Source: JAXLRU01 sp046330935
GTDB taxonomy: Bacteria; Actinomycetota; Actinomycetes; Actinomycetales; Kineosporiaceae
Assembly (NCBI GenBank): GCA_046330935.1
Contig: JAXLRU010000004.1
Span: 434,001 to 498,000 of the forward strand
Direction of reading: 5' to 3'
Length of the DNA: 64,000 nt
Part shown: positions 45,811-54,114 of the stretch, piece by piece
How the letters are laid out: each line of letters begins with the position of its first letter
Numbering within the stretch: the first letter of the stretch is position 1
The notes under the pieces: generated by a model
Seen by the model: only the letters and a program-made list of their open reading frames with translations
Told to the model about the DNA's origin: nothing
Databases searched by the model: none
Made by a program: the position numbers and the translations under genes

Positions 45811-48023
45811 GGCTGCTCCTCCAGCAACGTGCGGAACGGCCCGTCGACGGCGGCCAGCCGCGCGGGCGGCCCCTCCTGCACGATCCGCCCGCCCTGCAGG
45901 ACGACGACCCGGTCGCAGCCGCGGACGGTGTCGAGGCGGTGGGCGAGCAGCAGGCAGGTGGCGCCGCGGCGGCGCAGGGACGCACCGACGTGGGCCTCGG
46001 TGCAGGGGTCGAGCGCGGCGGTGGCCTCGTCGAGGACGAGCACGCGGGGGTCGCCGGCGAGCACCCGTGCGATCTCCAGGCGCTGCCGCTCGCCGCCGGA
46101 CAGCCCGCGGCCGTCCTCCTCGAGCGGCACGTCGAGCCCGCCGCGCGCCCGCACGAACGCCTCGGCGCCGGCGTCGGCGAGCGCGGCCCAGAGCGCGTCG
46201 TCGGGCACGGCGTCGTCCCAGAGGGTGAGGTTGTCGCGGATGCTGCCGTCGAACAGGCGTACCCCCTGCTGCACGTAGCCGATGGAGGCGACGGTCACGG
46301 GTCGCGGGACGGCGTCGCGGGGGGTCCCGTCGAGCAGCACCTCGCCCGCGGTGGGCCGCAGGACCCCGGCGACGAGGCGGGCCAGCGTCGACTTCCCGCC
46401 GCCCGAGGGCCCGACGACGGCGACCCGCTCCCCCGCGCGCAGCCGCAGGTCGATCCCGGCGAGGACGGGCGGCCGGTTCGGGTCGTAGCCGAAGGACACC
46501 CCGCGCAGCTCGACGTCGCCGCGCAGCCGCGGCACGGGGCCGCCGTCGGCGGGGCGGGCCGGGCGCACGAGCACCGGGTCGGGTTCGGCCTCCTCGACGT
46601 CGCGCAGCAGCGTGGACTCGGCGGTCGCGACGGCGACCTCCCCCGCGGCGGCGGCCAGCGTCGTCACCGGCAGCAGGAACCCGTTGAGCAGCAGCAGGAA
46701 CGCCAGGACGGTGCCGACGTCCACCGCACCGGTGCCGACCCGGTACCAGCCGAGGACGACGCTGGCGGCGGCCGCGAGTGTGGGCAGCGCGGAGGGCAGG
46801 GCGGTCGGCGCCAGCACGGCCCGGCTGATCGCCTGCGTCGTGGTCAGGGCGCGCGCCTGCCAGGTGATCCAGGAGCGGAACACGGCGGCCTCGCGCCCGC
46901 CTGCGCGCACCGTCTCGATCCCGGCGACGGCCGCGAACGCGACGCCGTCCCGGCGGTGCTGTTCGAGGGTGAGCCGGTGGGTGAGGGCGGCGCGGCGGGC
47001 GGAGGCGACGCGCACGGCGACGACGTCGAGGACGGCGACGGCCATCGGGACGGTGGCGGTGACGGGGTCGAGGGCCACGAGCGCGGCGAGGTGGACGGCG
47101 GCGGCGACGGCGGCGGTGCCCACGGCGGCGGCGCGGCCGGTGAGCAGCGAGGCGAGCCCGTCGTTCATCTGCACGCGGGTGACGAGACCGCCGAGCTGGC
47201 GGCGGGCGAAGAACGCTCCGGGCAGGCGCAGCAGCCGGTGCAGGAACCCGGTGGTGGAGGCGGTGGCCAGCGATTCCAGGGCGCGCCCGAGCACGCGCTG
47301 CTGCACCCACGTGCCGGCGACGACGAGCACCGCGCAGATCGCGGCGAGCAGTGCGGCGGGGGCGGCCACGCCGGTGCCCCAGGCGTCGGGCGCCGCACCC
47401 GCACCCGCGACGGCGCGCAGGGCCAGGGCGGGCAGCAGCGACGGCACGGTGAGCAGCACGCCGAGCGCGACGGCGAGCGCCACCGCGCCGCGGCGTCCGG
47501 ACAGGCGCGCGGCGAGGTCACGCAGGTCCTGCCAGGTGCGCCCGGCACCCGCACGGCGGACGGGCGCGAAGTCGGGGCCGGGCGCGAAGCCCACGGCCAC
47601 GCCCTCGAACCGCTGCCAGAACTCGGCGGGGGTGAGCCGGTAGCGCCCCAGCGCGGGGTCGTTGACGTCGAGGCGGCCGCGCCGCCGCCGCTCGACCACG
47701 ACGAAGTGCGGACCCTCCACCAGCGCCATCGCGGGCAGCGGCAGCTCCGCGAGGCCCAGCCACGCGCGGTCCTCGCGGCGGACCAGCCGACGCCCCCGCG
47801 CGAGCAGCCCGTAGCGGGCGGCGGCGCGCGCCACCGACGCCGCGCTGACGCCGTCGCGCGAGACGCCGCAGGCCCGCGTGGCCTCCAGCAGGGTCACCGG
47901 CCGGCCGAACCCGCCGAGCACCATCGCCAGGCAGGCGGCGCCGCAGTCCTGATCCTCCATCTGCGCGACGAGCGGGGTACGCACCCCGCGGCCACCGGGC
48001 GCGACGGCGACGGCGGCGCTCAC
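45807..48023 (-). CDS. C39 peptidase-containing ABC exporter of the RiPP cluster
   Basis: This 738-residue bifunctional transporter has an N-terminal C39 peptidase with catalytic Cys in MEDQDCGAACLAMVLGGFG (Cys about 27), His in EGPHFVVVERRR (about 105) and Asp in LDVNDPALG. Five or six membrane segments follow. The ATPase has Walker A GPSGGGKSTLARL, the LSGGERQRLEIARVL signature and VLVLDEATAALD. C39 domains cut leader peptides after a double Gly. The precursor gene at 49873-50031 encodes exactly such a site (TVSGG). GTG 48023 overlaps the upstream stop. Confidence 0.93.
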   Translation of the reverse strand: MSAAVAVAPGGRGVRTPLVAQMEDQDCGAACLAMVLGGFGRPVTLLEATRACGVSRDGVSAASVARAAARYGLLARGRRLVRREDRAWLGLAELPLPAMALVEGPHFVVVERRRRGRLDVNDPALGRYRLTPAEFWQRFEGVAVGFAPGPDFAPVRRAGAGRTWQDLRDLAARLSGRRGAVALAVALGVLLTVPSLLPALALRAVAGAGAAPDAWGTGVAAPAALLAAICAVLVVAGTWVQQRVLGRALESLATASTTGFLHRLLRLPGAFFARRQLGGLVTRVQMNDGLASLLTGRAAAVGTAAVAAAVHLAALVALDPVTATVPMAVAVLDVVAVRVASARRAALTHRLTLEQHRRDGVAFAAVAGIETVRAGGREAAVFRSWITWQARALTTTQAISRAVLAPTALPSALPTLAAAASVVLGWYRVGTGAVDVGTVLAFLLLLNGFLLPVTTLAAAAGEVAVATAESTLLRDVEEAEPDPVLVRPARPADGGPVPRLRGDVELRGVSFGYDPNRPPVLAGIDLRLRAGERVAVVGPSGGGKSTLARLVAGVLRPTAGEVLLDGTPRDAVPRPVTVASIGYVQQGVRLFDGSIRDNLTLWDDAVPDDALWAALADAGAEAFVRARGGLDVPLEEDGRGLSGGERQRLEIARVLAGDPRVLVLDEATAALDPCTEAHVGASLRRRGATCLLLAHRLDTVRGCDRVVVLQGGRIVQEGPPARLAAVDGPFRTLLEEQP

Positions 48024-48514
48024 GACCGCCCCAGCAGGAGGCTCTGCGGCGAGGCGTCGCCGAGGTCCACGGACACGGCGACCTCCGTGCCCGCGGGCAG
48101 CAGCGTCGCGGGCACGGGGTCGTCCAGCGTGACGAGCGCCGTCCTCGCGTCGGTGCCCGCCACGCGCCCGGGCAGCCACACCCCGGCCAGGCGGACGGCG
48201 GCGGACATCCCCGCGCGGACGCCGTCCCCGCCCGCAGGCAGCGCCACGGCGACGCCCGTCGTCGGTCCCGCGGCGACGGAGGCGACCGTGCTGCCGGGCA
48301 GCGACGTGCGGTGCGGCAGCCGACCGGCCATGCCCCAGGCGAGGAGGACGGCGACCGCGACGGCCACCGCCAGCGCGGCGGCGGTCCAGCCCGTGCCGAG
48401 CAGCGGGACGGGCCGGTCCTCGGGGTCGAGGGCGGGCCTCGGGGCGGGCCCGGACAGGGTCGCGAGGGTCGGGGCCGGGAGGCTCGGGGTCGGGAGGCTC
48501 GGTGCCGCGCTCAT
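48020..48514 (-). CDS. HlyD-like accessory secretion protein
   Basis: This 164-residue protein has a Pro-rich N-terminus, one membrane segment (TGWTAAALAVAVAVAVLLAW, about 43-62) and a short beta-rich extracytoplasmic domain. The arrangement is that of the NHLM bacteriocin secretion protein/HlyD family, but shorter. It lies between the P450 and the peptidase-ABC genes, with ATGA and GTGA overlaps on both sides, so it likely bridges the exporter to the cell surface. Confidence 0.75.
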   Translation of the reverse strand: MSAAPSLPTPSLPAPTLATLSGPAPRPALDPEDRPVPLLGTGWTAAALAVAVAVAVLLAWGMAGRLPHRTSLPGSTVASVAAGPTTGVAVALPAGGDGVRAGMSAAVRLAGVWLPGRVAGTDARTALVTLDDPVPATLLPAGTEVAVSVDLGDASPQSLLLGRS

Positions 48515-49750
48515 CGGGCCACCGCCGCGGGCGTCGCCACGTGCAGCGGCAGCGAGACCAGGCCGCCGAAGGCGAACTGCTCGCCCCAGCGCGCGGCCTC
48601 CGGCGTCAGCGGCGTGTGCAGGGGGCCGAGCTCGGCGAGCCGGCGCAGCATCGCCGTGCAGGCGAGCATCGCCAGGGGCGCGCCGAGGCAGCGATGGGGG
48701 CCCGTACCGAAGGCGAGGTGCGACGCCACGGCACGGCCGGGGAGCAGCTCGTGCGGGTCGGCGAAGCGGCGGGGGTCACGGTTGGCCGCGGCGTAGAGGA
48801 GGATCGCCACCGCTCCCGCGGGCAGCAGCTGCCTGCCGTCGCGGTCGAGCACCGGCGTGACCGTGCAGCGGCCGCTGCCCCGCACGTGGGCTGGTGGGCG
48901 CAGGGCCTCCTCCGCCACGGCCGTCGCGGCGGTGGCGTCCGCGCGCACGGCGTCCAGCGCTGGGGGTGCTGGAGCACCTGCCAGGCGACGCCCGACAGGC
49001 CGGCCGTCAGCGTCTCCACGCCGTTGGTGAGCAGGAGCACGACGAACGCAGCAGCTCCTCGGCGTCCAGGCCCCCGTCGTCGTGGACGGCGACCAGCCGG
49101 CTGATCAGGTCCGCACCCGGGGTGCGGCGGCGGGTGGCGCACAGGCGCGCGACGTACTCGGCGAGCCGGTCGTACCCGTCGTCCGCGTCGGGGTGGGCGG
49201 CCCGCTCCGGTTCCTGGTCGGCACGGGCGCCGGGCGCGAGCGCGGCGACCAGCAGCTCGGCCCAGTGCTGCAGCAGGGGGCGGTCCTCGACGGGGACGTC
49301 GAGCAGCTCGCAGGTGAGCGTCACGGGCAGCGGCACCGCGACGTCGCGGACGAGGTCGCAGGAGCCGCTCGCGAGCGCGGCATCGACCGCCGCGACGGTG
49401 AGCTCCTCGACCCGCTCGGCGCGCAGCCCCACCTGGCGGTGGCTGAAGGCGGTGAGGGCGAGGCGCTTGAGCCTGGTGTGGTCGGCGCCGTCGCGCAGGG
49501 GCAGCATCGCGGCGGTGAGCCGGGTCAGCCGGCCCTCGTCGGGACGGGCGAGCCCCACGTGTGCGGGGTCGACGCGGGTGCCGGGGTGCGCGGCGACGGC
49601 GGTGAGCTCGTCGTGACCCGACACGACCCACAGGGGCCCGACGTCGAGGACGGGCGCCTGGCCGGCCAGCCGGGCGTACAGGGCCTCGGGGCGGGGGTGG
49701 GACGCCGGGTCGCGCAGCAGGGCGGCGGTCTCGCGGCGGAGGTCGTCCAC
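48511..49750 (-). pseudogene. Cytochrome P450 of the RiPP cluster, two frameshifts in this sequence
   Basis: Three reading frames join into one P450 of about 410 residues. Frame 1 (from GTG 49750 to about 49050) contains LWVVSGHDELTAVAAHPGTR. A short middle piece reads FVVLLLTNGVETLTAGLSGV (I helix). The last piece (from about 48965) has ALRPPAH with the ExxR motif and the haem loop FGTGPHRCLGAPLAMLACT with its Cys ligand. Each join needs one extra base: one at CTGCTG/GCGTTC near 49050, one at the G5 run near 48963. Its stop overlaps the HlyD start (ATGA), and the surrounding coding looks healthy, so sequencing error is likely. It would oxidise the peptide product. Confidence 0.78.
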
Positions 49751-49787
49751 GACCGGGCTCCTCTCGTGACGTCGGTGGGGTGCCGCG

Positions 49788-49833
49788 TGCCGGGCGGCAC
49801 CGGTGGCGGATCGCCACCGGTGACCGCCCGGCA
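49788..49833 (-). terminator. Hairpin between the precursor and the biosynthetic genes
   Basis: TGCCGGGCGG-CACCGGTGGC (49788-49807) pairs with 49813-49833 as a 20-bp stem with one bulged base and a 5-nt loop. It lies 40 bp after the precursor stop and 38 bp before the P450 start. Such hairpins let a highly transcribed precursor gene partly terminate before the enzymes. Confidence 0.7.
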
Positions 49834-49872
49834 CCGCGTGGTGAGGCCGCGCCGCGGCCGGTGCCTCGCCGG

Positions 49873-50031
49873 TCAGGCGGTGGTGGAGTTCGACAGCGAC
49901 GAGAAGCTGGAGACCGGGCAGGCCGCGCAGGCCAGCGAGCTGACGCTGAGACCGCCGGAGACGGTGTCGAGGTCCTCGATGGTGATGTCGTAGGCGTCGG
50001 CGGCGGGGGTGGTCTCGGGAGCGTTCGACAT
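49873..50031 (-). CDS. RiPP precursor peptide (GG leader, Ser/Thr/Cys-rich core)
   Basis: This 52-residue peptide has an acidic leader (27 residues, ending YDITIEDLDTVSGG) with a double-Gly cleavage site for C39 peptidases. The core is 25 residues: LSVSSLACAACPVSS then FSSLSNSTTA. The core contains 9 Ser, 2 Thr and 2 Cys, all suitable for azole formation or dehydration, and no charged residue. ATG 50031 follows an AAGGAAAGGA box. It stands at the head of a minus-strand gene series (P450, transporters, LanM, YcaO, SagB), which matches a structural gene. The leader resembles NHLM/GG types rather than typical lanthipeptide or thiopeptide leaders. Confidence 0.85.
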   Translation of the reverse strand: MSNAPETTPAADAYDITIEDLDTVSGGLSVSSLACAACPVSSFSSLSNSTTA

Positions 50032-50415
50032 GACGGTTCCTTTCCTTCGGGCGGTGTCGGGAAGAATCCGGTGCGGGGGTCGTCCCCGTTTCCGTGACTC
50101 CACTCTGACCGGGTCGGCTCGGCGACAGAAGAACAAAATGTCACCGACCGCCGATGACGAACGTCATTCCCGCGCTCCACCCCTCCTCCAGCGTTCGTCG
50201 AGCATTTCTCGCGACGCTCCCCGCGCGCACGGGAAAGACAGGGAATCCGCCCCGGCCGGCACGGGAACGGGAGCGGCACTCGGCTTTCCTGCGACATTCG
50301 AGGCGCAGGCGCGAGCGGCACGCCGGCGGTGCTCGAGCCGGCCTCCGGTGGCGCTCGAGCGGGCCGCGAGCGCCGGTCCGGCGCGGCACAGGTGGGCGAG
50401 GGAGAGAGTGGTCGC
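50032..50415. other. Divergent regulatory region between precursor and ABC immunity genes
   Basis: This 384-bp region separates the precursor (minus) from the ABC ATPase (plus). It holds an AT-richer patch at 50125-50145 (GAACAAAATGTC) and a 14-bp palindrome at 50154-50167. I see no gene here. Confidence 0.5.
50154..50167. promoter_or_regulatory. Palindromic operator candidate in the RiPP divergent promoter
   Basis: ATGACG-AA-CGTCAT is a perfect inverted repeat 123 bp upstream of the precursor start and about 250 bp from the ABC start. It could be a regulator site controlling both units. The sequence is too short to assign a family. Confidence 0.4.
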
Positions 50416-51369
50416 ATGAGCGAGGACACCCCTGCGGTCGCCGTCCGCGGCCTTCGCCAGTGCTACGGCAGCTTCGAGGCCGTCCGCGGCATCGACCTCA
50501 CCGTCCGCCGCGGTGAGGTCTTCGCGCTGCTCGGCACGAACGGCGCCGGCAAGACGACCACCCTGGAGACCGTCGAAGGATTGCGGCGCCCCAGCGCCGG
50601 TGAGGTCCGCGTGCTCGGGCTGGACCCGTGGACGCAGGGCGCAGCCGTGCGCGCCCGCACCGGCGTGATGCTGCAGGAGAACGGCTTCTTCCGTGAGCTG
50701 ACGGTCGCCGAGACGATCGACGCCTGGCGGTCCTTCACCCCCCGGGCCCGCCCCCGCGCCGAGGCGCTCGACCTGGTGGAGCTGGGTCACCGGGCGGGGG
50801 TGCGCGTGGGGCAGCTGTCCGGTGGCGAGCGCCGACGCCTCGACCTCGCCCTCGCCGTGCTCACCAGCCCCGAGCTGCTGTTCCTCGACGAGCCGACCAC
50901 GGGCCTCGACCCTGCGGCGCGCCGCCGTACGTGGGAGGTGGTGCGCGCGCTGGTGGCCGAGGGCAGCACGGTCGTCCTCACCACGCACTACCTCGAGGAG
51001 GCCCAGCAGCTCGCCGACCGCGTCGCGATCATGGACAAGGGCCTCATCGCCCGCGAGGGGACCGTCGCGGAGGTGCTCGCCTCGGGCGAGGGCCTGGTGA
51101 GCTTCGCGCTGCCGGCCGGGGTCGACGTCGCGGCGCTGCTGCCGGGATTGCCGGCCGAGGGCGGCCACGGCCCGGCACCGGTGGACGGTCGCATCGTCTA
51201 CCGCACGACGTCACCCGGCCCGCTCCTCGCCGACCTGCACACGTGGGCGCAGGCCCACGGCGTCGCACTCGTCGACCTTCAGGTGCGCAGCAGCTCGCTG
51301 GAGGACGTGTTCCTGTCGATCTCCGACGCCGAGTCCGCCTCGGCTCACGCCGTGGAGGTGGCCCGGTGA
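50416..51369 (+). CDS. ABC transporter ATPase, probable RiPP immunity/export
   Basis: This 317-residue ATPase has Walker A LLGTNGAGKTTTLETVEG (about 36-53), signature LSGGERRRLDLALAV and Walker B LLFLDEPTTGLDPAARR. A C-terminal region of about 80 residues resembles drug-exporter ATPases (DrrA/CcmA type). It is coupled by a GTGA overlap to a 271-residue permease. Divergent from the precursor gene, the pair is well placed to export or exclude the peptide and protect the producer. Confidence 0.9.
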   Translation: MSEDTPAVAVRGLRQCYGSFEAVRGIDLTVRRGEVFALLGTNGAGKTTTLETVEGLRRPSAGEVRVLGLDPWTQGAAVRARTGVMLQENGFFRELTVAETIDAWRSFTPRARPRAEALDLVELGHRAGVRVGQLSGGERRRLDLALAVLTSPELLFLDEPTTGLDPAARRRTWEVVRALVAEGSTVVLTTHYLEEAQQLADRVAIMDKGLIAREGTVAEVLASGEGLVSFALPAGVDVAALLPGLPAEGGHGPAPVDGRIVYRTTSPGPLLADLHTWAQAHGVALVDLQVRSSSLEDVFLSISDAESASAHAVEVAR

Positions 51370-52181
51370 CCTGGTTCGGTTTCGCCCGCGGGCAGTTTCT
51401 GCTCTCGTGGCGCGTGTTCTGGCGCAATCGCCGCACGATGTTCATCGGATTCGTCCTGCCCCTCGGGCTCGCGGCTCTGATCGCCTCCCCCCTGAAGGAG
51501 AAGGAGATCGGCGGGGTGAGCGCCGCCGCGTACGTCAGCGTCGGATTCATGGGATTCGCCATGGTGACGTCGTTCATCGCCCTGCTCAACGGTTTGGTGA
51601 CGCGCCGCGACGATCTCGTCCTCAAGCGTTTCCGCACCACCGCCGTCCCCGCCTCGGCCGTGCTGGCGGGGCAGATCGCGGCCCAGGCCGCCGCGCTCCT
51701 GGTCCAGGTGGGCCTGCTCGCGGTCCTCATGGTGACTCGCTTCGACGCGCCGGCCCCCGCCGATCCGCTGCTGCTCGTGGCCGCGCTGCTCGTGGGTTAC
51801 CTGACGTTCGCCCTGCTCGCCGTCGCGCTGTCGGGGATCACCCCGGGGGCCGAGTCGGCGCCGTTCGTGGCGCTGCCCGTGCTGCTGCTGTCGATGTTCG
51901 GCGCTGCCGTGTTCCAGCCCTTGTCGGGCCTGCCCGAGTGGGCGATGCGCCTCCTGCACGCGCTGCCGCTCGGCCCGGTGATCGAGGTGCTGCGGACGGC
52001 GTGGTTCGGCCGCGACTTCACCACGGGCTCCGAGGTGTGGGGGACGGTCGGCCTACCCGAGACGTCGTGGGCCTCCGGGTGGACGTCGGCTGCGGGCCCG
52101 CTGCTCGTCGTCCTCGCCTGGGCGGCCGCCGCGACGGCCGTGTCGCGCCGCTGGTTCCGCTGGGAGCCCCGGCGGGCATGA
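51366..52181 (+). CDS. ABC-2 type permease, probable RiPP immunity/export
   Basis: This 271-residue ABC-2 membrane protein has about six hydrophobic segments, for example TMFIGFVLPLGLAALIAS, YVSVGFMGFAMVTSFIALL and LLVAALLVGYLTFALLAVAL. DDLVLKRFRTTAVPASAVLAG is the family's cytoplasmic coupling loop. GTG 51366 overlaps the ATPase stop. The two form a complete transporter. Confidence 0.9.
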   Translation: MTWFGFARGQFLLSWRVFWRNRRTMFIGFVLPLGLAALIASPLKEKEIGGVSAAAYVSVGFMGFAMVTSFIALLNGLVTRRDDLVLKRFRTTAVPASAVLAGQIAAQAAALLVQVGLLAVLMVTRFDAPAPADPLLLVAALLVGYLTFALLAVALSGITPGAESAPFVALPVLLLSMFGAAVFQPLSGLPEWAMRLLHALPLGPVIEVLRTAWFGRDFTTGSEVWGTVGLPETSWASGWTSAAGPLLVVLAWAAAATAVSRRWFRWEPRRA

Positions 52182-52188
52182 TGGCCCG

Positions 52189-53352
52189 GTGAGCCGCCCC
52201 GCCGTGACCCCGGTCGCCGACCTCAGCCCCGACCAGGTCCGCTCGCTGCGCCTGGCCTCGCTGCTGCTGCGCCCCCACCCCGCGGGGCCCGAGGCGACAT
52301 CGGTCGCCGAGGTCGTCACCTGGCTCGGCGCCCTGCAGGCCCAGGACCACGGCAGCGGGCTGTGGTCCCTGGGGGTGCGCCTGCCGCACCTCGACCAGGC
52401 CGGGGTGGAGGCCGCCCTGGAACGTCGCGAGGCGCTGCGGACCTGGCCCATGCGCGGCACGGTCCACCTGGTGCCCGCCCGCGACGCCCGGTGGATGGTG
52501 CAGATCCTCGGCGAGCGGCCCCTGGCTCAGGCCGAGCACCGGCGCAAGCAGATCGGCCTCGACGCCGCGACCGCCGATCGTGCCGTCGAGGTGATCGGCG
52601 AGGCCCTGGCCGGGGGCGGCCGCCTCACCCGCGCGCAGGTGCTGGAGCGGCTCACCGCGTCGGGCCTGTCCGTCAGCGGCCAGCTCGGCTACCACCTGCT
52701 GTGGTACGCCAGCCAGCACGCCGTCAGCTGCATCGCCCCGCACGTGGACGGCGAGCAGACGTTCGTGCTGCTCGACGAGTGGGCGCCCGATCCGTGGCTG
52801 CCCGAGCGCGAGGAGGCGCTGGCGACGATCGCCGCCCGCTTCGTCCGCGGCCACGGCCCGGTCCCCCTGAAGGACTTCGTGGGCTGGACGGGCCTGACCG
52901 CCGCCGACGCCCGCCTCGCCGTGGCCGGTGCGGGCGAGGAGATCGTGACCGTCACCTGCGACGGCGTCCCGATGCTCGTGAGCGCGCAGCTGCTCGACTC
53001 CCCCACCGCGGCGGACACCGCCGCCGACGATGCCACCGCCGGCTCCCCCGTCGCCCTGCTGCCGGGGTTCGACGAGTTCGTCCTCGGCTACAAGGACCGT
53101 TCCCTGCTGATGACCCCCGAGCAGTTCCAGGTGGTCGTGCCCGGAGGCAACGGCATCTTCCAGCCCACGGTGGTGCGCGACGGGCGGGTGGCCGGCACGT
53201 GGAAGCGCAAGAAGCTGACGGCCCGCAGCCGCCTGGAGGTGGCCCTGTTCGACGACGCCGTCCGCGACGGCGTCCTCGACGCGGGACTCGCCGCCGCAGC
53301 CGACGGGTACGCCCGCTACCTCGGCCAGCCCGTCGAGCTGCGCGTCGGCTGA
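52189..53352 (+). CDS. Winged-helix DNA-binding protein of the AlkZ/HTH_42 family
   Basis: This 387-residue protein is a DNA-glycosylase-like winged-helix family member (HTH_42; the family includes AlkZ/YcaQ). Early conserved text is VTWLGALQAQDHGSGLWSLG, with the family QxQ-like motif, and WPMRGTVHLVPARDARWM. Later it has GYHLLWYASQHAV and LLPGFDEFVLGYKDRSLLM. AlkZ removes interstrand crosslinks caused by the DNA-damaging product azinomycin, so some members give self-resistance. Here it begins 8 bp after the ABC permease, but as a general family it may be unrelated to the RiPP. Confidence 0.82.
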   Translation: MSRPAVTPVADLSPDQVRSLRLASLLLRPHPAGPEATSVAEVVTWLGALQAQDHGSGLWSLGVRLPHLDQAGVEAALERREALRTWPMRGTVHLVPARDARWMVQILGERPLAQAEHRRKQIGLDAATADRAVEVIGEALAGGGRLTRAQVLERLTASGLSVSGQLGYHLLWYASQHAVSCIAPHVDGEQTFVLLDEWAPDPWLPEREEALATIAARFVRGHGPVPLKDFVGWTGLTAADARLAVAGAGEEIVTVTCDGVPMLVSAQLLDSPTAADTAADDATAGSPVALLPGFDEFVLGYKDRSLLMTPEQFQVVVPGGNGIFQPTVVRDGRVAGTWKRKKLTARSRLEVALFDDAVRDGVLDAGLAAAADGYARYLGQPVELRVG

Positions 53353-53379
53353 CCGGGCCTCAGGCCCAGACGACCGAGG

Positions 53380-53943
53380 TCAGACCGCAGGCGGAGGGCC
53401 CGCGGAGATGAGCAGCGCCTCCTCGTAGCGGCCGCCGATGTCGATCCGCGTGATCTCGTCGACGGGGTACTTCGTCAGCCGGTCGGTCCAGGCCGCCCGC
53501 GGCGTGACCTCCTGCAGGCGGAGGAACCGCTCGTCGAGCCCCCTCGCCACACCGATGTAGCACCGGTCCGGCTGTTCGTCGTGAACGGTGACGAGGGGCT
53601 CGTGCCGCCACGACTCCACAGGCCCGCGTGGCGTGTCCAGCTCTGGCACCGTCGTGGGCGCGGCCGGAGGCCACTGACCACGCTGCCGCAGCGCCGGCCG
53701 CATCCACTCGCCCTGCCTGCGCAGGTGGACGGCGCGCACGTCCGCGATCCGTAGCGCCGCCCACCCGTCCAGGACGATCCGGTCGTCCAGGAGCGCGAGG
53801 ACGAACCACACCTCGCCGACGCCGACCACGTACCCGTCGATGTCGTCGGCCTCGCGGCCGGGATCGACGGTCACGAGGACCTGCTCGTCCTCGGCGCGGC
53901 GTAGCCGCTCCACCACCGCGTCCCGGCGCTTGCGCTTGCCCAT
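53380..53943 (-). CDS. Conserved hypothetical protein
   Basis: I do not recognise this 187-residue protein. It begins GKRKRRDAVVERLRRAEDEQ and has a beta-rich middle (YVVGVGEVWFVLALLDDRIV) and an acidic end (DEITRIDIGGRYEEALL). It has no membrane segment or signal. ATG 53943. It converges with the winged-helix gene and diverges from the TetR gene. Confidence 0.6.
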   Translation of the reverse strand: MGKRKRRDAVVERLRRAEDEQVLVTVDPGREADDIDGYVVGVGEVWFVLALLDDRIVLDGWAALRIADVRAVHLRRQGEWMRPALRQRGQWPPAAPTTVPELDTPRGPVESWRHEPLVTVHDEQPDRCYIGVARGLDERFLRLQEVTPRAAWTDRLTKYPVDEITRIDIGGRYEEALLISAGPPPAV

Positions 53944-54114
53944 CCCGACCTCCCTCACCGGCTCGGCAGTGTCCCGGGGCGAGGCCGCTTGCCGCGAGGG
54001 GAATACCGCGGGCGCGGCACCGCGACGCCGCTGAGCACGCAGGGGCCGATCGAGCGACCGGAACGTCACCCAACGACGTCATCGCCTGAAACAGGACGCT
54101 GCCACGATCCGAGG

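Noticed and set aside
36502..50031. Classifying the RiPP as a thiopeptide
   Set aside because: No LanB-type dehydratase and no pyridine-forming cycloaddition enzyme are visible. The core lacks the typical SCxxC pattern.
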